This document shows positions 5,925 to 6,854 of a stretch of DNA of 6,854 bases, one piece after another (position 1 is the first letter of the stretch; each line of letters starts with the position of its first letter). This DNA comes from Anaerolineae bacterium (GTDB taxonomy: Bacteria; Chloroflexota; Anaerolineae; J102). The stretch spans positions 1 through 6,854 of the forward strand of contig WGCR01000155.1 of assembly GCA_015493675.1 (NCBI GenBank), in the 5' to 3' direction. The position numbers and the translations under genes were made by a program. The notes beneath the pieces are model-generated. The model searched no databases. It was not told where the DNA came from and worked only from the letters and a program-made list of their open reading frames with translations.

Positions 5925-6071
5925 TCAACGTGCTGGAAAGCTCACAGAGGGGGGGGAGATAGTATCGATCATTTCCTGGATTTTGGCCACAGTTTCCTTC
6001 GCAAAGGTGCAGGCGACCAGCATCGCCACGGAGAGAATGAACAACAGGAACAAGCCTGTTTTATGAGTCAT
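5925..6071 (-). CDS. Small predicted lipoprotein, probably cut short at a C8 tract
   Basis: I do not recognise a family. The 48-residue ORF begins MTHKTGLFLLFILSVAML, a basic N-terminus plus hydrophobic core, followed by the lipobox LVAC with Cys21 as the lipidation site. The mature part starts CTFAKETVAKIQEMIDTI and then meets a run of eight C (positions 5949-5956, read as G on the plus strand). In the present frame it ends nine codons later at TGA 5927-5925. One extra C, or two fewer, would keep it open to TAA at 5778-5776, giving about 98 residues and overlapping the CPBP start by 14 bases. AGGAG lies 9 bases before ATG 6071. Whether this is a sequencing error, a phase-variable tract, a pseudogene or a real 48-residue protein cannot be told from one sequence. 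Confidence 0.6.
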   Translation of the reverse strand: MTHKTGLFLLFILSVAMLVACTFAKETVAKIQEMIDTISPPSVSFPAR

Positions 6072-6164
6072 CAGAGAAGTCTCCTCGTTCTGAGGCGATA
6101 CGTGGATCGCGAATGAAGCAGGGCCTCATATTTTGTACGATCACTCCACCCGCATGGTTTCATG
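6072..6164 (-). other. Spacer between the GNAT gene and the lipoprotein ORF
   Basis: It has no clear terminator and no convincing promoter, so GNAT, the lipoprotein ORF and the protease could share a transcript. TCTGAGGCG occurs at 6089-6097 and again at 6169-6177, 80 bases apart. The lipoprotein ribosome binding site AGGAG is at 6081-6085. Confidence 0.4.
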
Positions 6165-6677
6165 TCACTCTGAGGCGCTCATTTTCTCGAATAATCTCAC
6201 CCAATAATCTTCCTCTTGCGCCCGGCCCAGGTCCCGAAAGTCCCGCTCCCGATAGTACGCTTTGAGAAATTCGTTGCCATCCCAGCAATCGAGACGCAGG
6301 CGGGCCTTGCCCCGACGACGCACTGCCGCCAGGGCTTCATCCAGAATCCGCCCGCCAAAATCCTGGCCCGCGGCCCGGCGCGCCACCACCAACCCGCTGA
6401 GATAGAGGGCGTCGTCGGGCGTATCGGGCCAGCAGAGGGGCGCTATCCCGGTCAACAGACAGCCGCCCGCCAGCGCTTCGCTGCTCGTCGCCAGGATGAG
6501 AACGCCGCTCTGGAGTTTTGCCAGCAGCTCGGGCCGGGCGGAGCGATACTCGCCGGGTCGCCATTGATGCACGCCCCGGGCCCAGAGCCACGCAGCCGCT
6601 TCCTCCACCAGCTCGATGTAGGCGTCGAGTTGTTCGGGCGTTGCTTCAAAAACGTGGGGAGCCAGCATGTTGATCAT
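6165..6677 (-). CDS. GNAT-family N-acetyltransferase
   Basis: A cytosolic acyl-CoA dependent acetyltransferase of about 170 residues; the acceptor is unknown. The N-terminal part (EEAAAWLWARGVHQW, 25-39) is the helix seen in small-molecule GNATs. YLSGLVVARRAAGQDFGGRI (92-111) is the beta4/motif A acetyl-CoA loop, although the usual second glycine of the Q/RxxGxG/A signature is Asp106. RLDCWDGNEFLKAYYRERDF (128-147) is motif B with Asn135 and Tyr142. Starts are ambiguous. The same frame is open to ATG 6800, but those codons run through a palindromic repeat and translate it as PCPPCLRGE, a repeat artefact. I chose ATG 6677; GTG 6698, which has GGAG 10 bases upstream, and ATG 6668 are alternatives. 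The lipoprotein ORF follows 93 bases later on the same strand. Confidence 0.88.
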   Translation of the reverse strand: MINMLAPHVFEATPEQLDAYIELVEEAAAWLWARGVHQWRPGEYRSARPELLAKLQSGVLILATSSEALAGGCLLTGIAPLCWPDTPDDALYLSGLVVARRAAGQDFGGRILDEALAAVRRRGKARLRLDCWDGNEFLKAYYRERDFRDLGRAQEEDYWVRLFEKMSASE

Positions 6678-6730
6678 CAAAAAGAGGGAGTTGCCCACGA
6701 ATGATTGGCTCCACTGCAAAAAGGTCATTT

Positions 6731-6837
6731 CACCACGGAGACACGGAGGACACGGAGAAAATAGTGGTAGTTCACAGAGAAATTCCTCTCCAAATCTCAC
6801 CCTTTTCTTCCTCTGTGCGCTCTGTGCCTCCGTGTTG
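6731..6837. repeat. Palindromic interspersed repeat, CACGGAG type
   Basis: The left arm (6731-6757) is a tandem of ACACGGAG-like units. Its reverse complement matches the right arm (6811-6837) at 21 of 27 positions, several of the differences being compatible with G-U pairing in RNA. The core unit CACGGAG differs from the CACGAAG unit of the repeat at 956-1025 by one base, so they look like two subtypes of one family. It sits immediately upstream of the GNAT gene and its translation produces spurious N-terminal residues. Confidence 0.75.
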
Positions 6838-6854
6838 AAGGTTTTTTCAGTACA

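Noticed and set aside
5689..6066. 125-codon plus-strand ORF
   Set aside because: Antisense to the protease N-terminus and the lipoprotein ORF; Arg-rich composition typical of a shadow frame.

Overview
The window reads as chromosomal DNA of a moderately GC-rich bacterium with clear Shine-Dalgarno sites, consensus-like sigma-70 promoters and intrinsic terminators. A Bacillus-type (AroH) chorismate mutase, an EtfBA pair, a 483-residue 6-phosphogluconate dehydrogenase and interspersed CACGRAG-type palindromic repeats together are compatible with a Chloroflexota-like environmental bacterium. That taxonomic guess is weak, because no rRNA or marker gene is present.

Layout. Positions 1-323 (minus strand; possibly from 407) hold most of aroH, cut by the left edge. 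Its upstream region, 484-764, looks like a ribosome-mediated transcription attenuator. It has a promoter, a short leader ORF rich in Trp/Leu/Phe codons (read in another frame, a Phe/Tyr-rich run), an 8-bp antiterminator pairing and an intrinsic terminator before the gene. After a gene-free divergent region (765-1090) that carries a palindromic repeat, gnd lies on the plus strand (1091-2542). A roughly 465-base spacer follows, with a probable gnd terminator, a promoter with a perfect -10 box and a long leader, and then the etfB-etfA operon (3008-4753). The etfA terminator lies inside the last codons of a convergent gene for a CPBP-family membrane protease (4779-5789, minus). Upstream of the protease on the same strand is a tiny lipoprotein ORF (5925-6071) that is interrupted at an 8-base C tract. 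Upstream of that is a GNAT acetyltransferase (6165-6677), followed by a second palindromic repeat at the right end.

How the genes fit together. gnd is the oxidative pentose phosphate step that gives NADPH and ribulose 5-phosphate. EtfBA is an electron carrier whose dehydrogenase partner is not in the window. AroH commits chorismate to phenylalanine and tyrosine. These look like independent transcription units rather than one pathway. The minus-strand group GNAT, lipoprotein and CPBP protease may be one transcript. The most interesting element is the aroH attenuator candidate, followed by the C-tract frameshift in the lipoprotein gene.
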